Positions 14,810-17,201 of a DNA stretch of 17,201 nt are shown piece by piece. Each line of letters starts with the position of its first letter. Position 1 is the first letter of the stretch. The stretch comes from Bacteroidota bacterium (GTDB lineage: Bacteria; Bacteroidota; Bacteroidia; Flavobacteriales_F; PHOS-HE28). The stretch lies in contig JAEZDL010000264.1 in the NCBI GenBank assembly GCA_023418095.1, forward strand, positions 1 to 17,201. The letters are read 5' to 3'. Below the pieces are notes generated by a model that did not search any database, was not told the DNA's origin, and saw nothing but the letters and a program-made list of their open reading frames with translations. The position numbers were made by a program, and so were the translations under genes.

Positions 14810-17201
14810 ATGAAGACGATCGAACAGTTGGCGGAAGAAAGGATCCTTGTGCTCGATGGCGCCATGGGCACCATGATCCAGCGCCTCGGATTGAGCGAGG
14901 AGGATTTCCATCCGCTGGGAATGGAAAAGCACGAGATCCCGCTGAAAGGCAACAACGAACTGCTCTCGATCTCGCGCCCGCACCTGATAAAGCGGATCCA
15001 CGAGCAATACCTCGAGGCCGGCGCTGACATCATTGAAACGAATACGTTCAGCGCAACATCGATCGCGCAGGCCGAGCACAAGTGCGAGCATCTGGTGCGT
15101 GAGATGAACCTCCGATCGGCGCAGCTGGCGCGGGAAGCCTGCGATGCGTTCAATGTGAAGGATCCATCGAAGCCACGTTTCGTTGCAGGTGCGATCGGGC
15201 CAACGAACAAGACCGCCAGCCTAAGTCCGGAAGTGAACGATCCCGGTTTCCGTGCGGTCACTTTCGATGATCTGGTGATCGCTTATTCGGAACAGATCGA
15301 AGCACTTTTGGAGAGTCGCGTGGATCTGCTCCTGGTGGAAACGATCTTCGATACGCTCAACGCGAAAGCGGCATTCTACGCGATCGAAGAGGTCTTTGAA
15401 AGGATCGGCCGCCGCGTGCCGCTGATGTGTAGCGTAACGATCACCGATGCCAGCGGACGAACGCTGAGCGGGCAAACGATCGAAGCGTTCCTGATCAGCA
15501 TGCAGCATGTGCCGTTGTTCAGCATCGGCTTGAATTGTGCGCTGGGCGCAGCGCAGATGCGGCCTTACCTGCAGGCGCTCGCCGATCGTGCAACGTGCCG
15601 CATCAGCGTTTACCCCAACGCCGGACTTCCCGATCAGTTCGGTGATTACCGGGAGACCGCTGCCGTAACCGCGCGGTTGGTCGGCGAGTTCATGAAGGAT
15701 GGTCTGGTGAACGTGATCGGCGGTTGTTGCGGCACCACGCCCGATCATATCGCAGCGCTTGCGAAGGAAGCCGGGCTTCACGCTCCGCGCCCGATCAAGC
15801 CGGTCACCGATCCGATCCCCGAGTTCAGTGGGCTTGAACCTTTGCGCATTTTCAAGGGAAGCAACTTCGTGAACATCGGCGAACGCACGAACGTCACGGG
15901 CAGTTCGGTATTCCGCAAACTGATCAAGGAAGGCAGGTTCGATGAAGCGGTGAGCGTGGCGCGCCAGCAGGTGGAAAGCGGCGCGCAGATGATCGATGTG
16001 AACATGGACGAAGGCTTGATCGACGGCGTTCAGGCCATGCGCAAACTGCTCAACCTGATCGCTGCGGAACCCGACATCGCGCGAGTGCCGGTGATGGTGG
16101 ACAGCAGCAAGTTCAGTGTGATCGAAGCAGGCTTGAAATGTCTTCAAGGCAAAGGCATCGCGAACAGCATCAGCCTCAAGGAAGGCGAGGAGGAATTCCT
16201 GCGTCAGGCAAAGATCATCCGCAGACTTGGCGCTGCCGTGGTGGTGATGTGTTTCGATGAGGAAGGCCAGGCTGACAACTTCGAGCGGCGCATCGCGATC
16301 GCGGAGCGTGTCTTCCACCTGCTCACCCAGAAGGCAGGTTTTGCGCCGCACGACATCATCATCGATCCGAACATCCTTACCGTGGGCACCGGCATGGCCG
16401 AGCACGATCGCTATGCGATCGATTACATCCGCGCAGTAAGCTGGATCAAGAAGAACCTCCCGGGCGTGTTGGTGAGCGGTGGCGTGAGCAACGTGAGTTT
16501 CAGCTTCCGCGGGAATGAACCGGTGCGCAAGGCGATCCATGCTGCGTTCCTCTACCACGCGATCAAGGAAGGTCTGGACATGGGCATCGTGAACGCCGGA
16601 CAGATCGATCTGTACGATGATGTTCCGAAGGAATTGCTGGAACATGTGGAAGATCTGCTGTTCGTGCGCCGTCCCGATGCCACCGAGCGGATGATCACCT
16701 TCGCTGAGCAGTTCAAGGGCACATCGACCGCGCAGACTAAAGAGCAGGCCGCATGGCGTGAAGGCTCGATCGAAGAACGATTGAAGCATGCGCTGATCCA
16801 CGGCATCACCGATCACATCGAGGCCGATACCGAGGAAGCACGCGCACAACTTCTCGATCCGGTGAAAGTGATAGAAGGCCCGCTAATGGCGGGCATGAGC
16901 GTGGTCGGCGATCTGTTCGGTGCTGGCCGCATGTTCCTTCCGCAGGTGGTGAAAAGTGCGAGAGTGATGAAACGCGCGGTCGCGTATCTCGAGCCATTTC
17001 TGTTGGAGAAGAAAAAACTTCAACCGATCGCACAACAAAGTAGCGGAGCGAAGAAAGTCCTGCTCGCCACTGTAAAAGGTGATGTGCACGACATTGGAAA
17101 GAACATCGTGGGCGTGATCCTCGCGTGCAACGGTTGGGAAGTGATCGATCTGGGCGTGATGGTGCCGGGTGAAAAGATCCTCGACACTGCTGCGGCGAAC
17201 A
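14810..17201 (+). CDS. metH: Cobalamin-dependent methionine synthase, 3' end beyond window
   Basis: The first 797 codons of MetH, which makes methionine from homocysteine using methylcobalamin and 5-methyltetrahydrofolate. The N-terminal homocysteine domain begins ILVLDGAMGTMIQRLG and carries the zinc ligands Cys243, Cys306 and Cys307 (LNCALG and GGCCGT). The folate domain follows, with NIGERTNVTGSS and DVNMDEG. Then come the cobalamin cap helices and the start of the binding domain, with DVHDIGKNIVG, where His760 is the expected lower cobalt ligand. The full protein is about 1,200 residues, so roughly the last third (rest of the cobalamin domain and the reactivation domain) lies outside. The homocysteine and folate domains are fused here, not split into two genes. 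It is controlled by the SAM-I riboswitch upstream. Confidence 0.97.
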   Translation, partial: MKTIEQLAEERILVLDGAMGTMIQRLGLSEEDFHPLGMEKHEIPLKGNNELLSISRPHLIKRIHEQYLEAGADIIETNTFSATSIAQAEHKCEHLVREMNLRSAQLAREACDAFNVKDPSKPRFVAGAIGPTNKTASLSPEVNDPGFRAVTFDDLVIAYSEQIEALLESRVDLLLVETIFDTLNAKAAFYAIEEVFERIGRRVPLMCSVTITDASGRTLSGQTIEAFLISMQHVPLFSIGLNCALGAAQMRPYLQALADRATCRISVYPNAGLPDQFGDYRETAAVTARLVGEFMKDGLVNVIGGCCGTTPDHIAALAKEAGLHAPRPIKPVTDPIPEFSGLEPLRIFKGSNFVNIGERTNVTGSSVFRKLIKEGRFDEAVSVARQQVESGAQMIDVNMDEGLIDGVQAMRKLLNLIAAEPDIARVPVMVDSSKFSVIEAGLKCLQGKGIANSISLKEGEEEFLRQAKIIRRLGAAVVVMCFDEEGQADNFERRIAIAERVFHLLTQKAGFAPHDIIIDPNILTVGTGMAEHDRYAIDYIRAVSWIKKNLPGVLVSGGVSNVSFSFRGNEPVRKAIHAAFLYHAIKEGLDMGIVNAGQIDLYDDVPKELLEHVEDLLFVRRPDATERMITFAEQFKGTSTAQTKEQAAWREGSIEERLKHALIHGITDHIEADTEEARAQLLDPVKVIEGPLMAGMSVVGDLFGAGRMFLPQVVKSARVMKRAVAYLEPFLLEKKKLQPIAQQSSGAKKVLLATVKGDVHDIGKNIVGVILACNGWEVIDLGVMVPGEKILDTAAAN

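Noticed and set aside
15221..16849. 542-codon open frame antisense to metH
   Set aside because: It lies wholly opposite metH, which has every catalytic motif. The protein has no recognisable domain and the His/Arg-rich look of a reverse-strand shadow.

Overview
The window looks like a chromosomal segment of an aerobic, probably uncultivated member of the Bacteroidota, most likely near Flavobacteriales. The grounds are promoters of the TAnnTTTG type, two secreted proteins with type IX secretion (T9SS) C-terminal sorting domains, two subunit-III genes in the cytochrome oxidase cluster, and the near absence of Shine-Dalgarno sites. G+C is high for that group: a sampled line of the cox region is 60% GC, while a sampled line of the T9SS genes is 42%.

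Layout. (1) 17-1473, minus strand: an alpha/beta hydrolase gene overlapping engB, a ribosome-assembly GTPase. (2) 1448-1735: a divergent intergenic region with a heptamer-repeat inverted array and a longer dispersed repeat. (3) 1736-6186, plus strand: an envelope-polysaccharide block in which two Wzi-like outer-membrane proteins flank a WecA/TagO-type sugar-phosphate transferase. (4) 6204-10652, plus strand: a terminal-oxidase block, ctaB (heme O synthase), two subunit-III genes, a subunit-IV-like gene, SCO, a DUF420/CtaM-like protein and an 84-residue CxMC membrane protein. Genes for catalytic subunits I and II are not in the window. (5) 10694-11431: a zinc-knuckle methyltransferase. (6) 11507-14507, minus strand: two adjacent genes for secreted proteins, each with seven repeats and a T9SS domain. 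(7) 14584-17201, plus strand: a promoter, a SAM-I riboswitch with terminator, and metH, which runs off the window end.

How the genes work together. The oxidase block covers heme modification (CtaB), accessory subunits, copper delivery (SCO) and assembly (DUF420), and the 84-residue protein is a candidate extra assembly factor. The Wzi-WecA-Wzi block suggests lipid-linked glycan initiation together with outer-membrane display or export. metH should be shut off by S-adenosylmethionine through attenuation: the strand that closes the aptamer can alternatively pair with the terminator.

Most notable: the complete riboswitch logic, -7 boxes lying only 5-7 nt before start codons (possible leaderless mRNAs), period-7 intergenic repeats, one of which supplies the end of engB, a dispersed repeat present at two loci, and the small CxMC protein. 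No entirely new defence or mobile system was found; no CRISPR, insertion sequence, tRNA or rRNA was seen.
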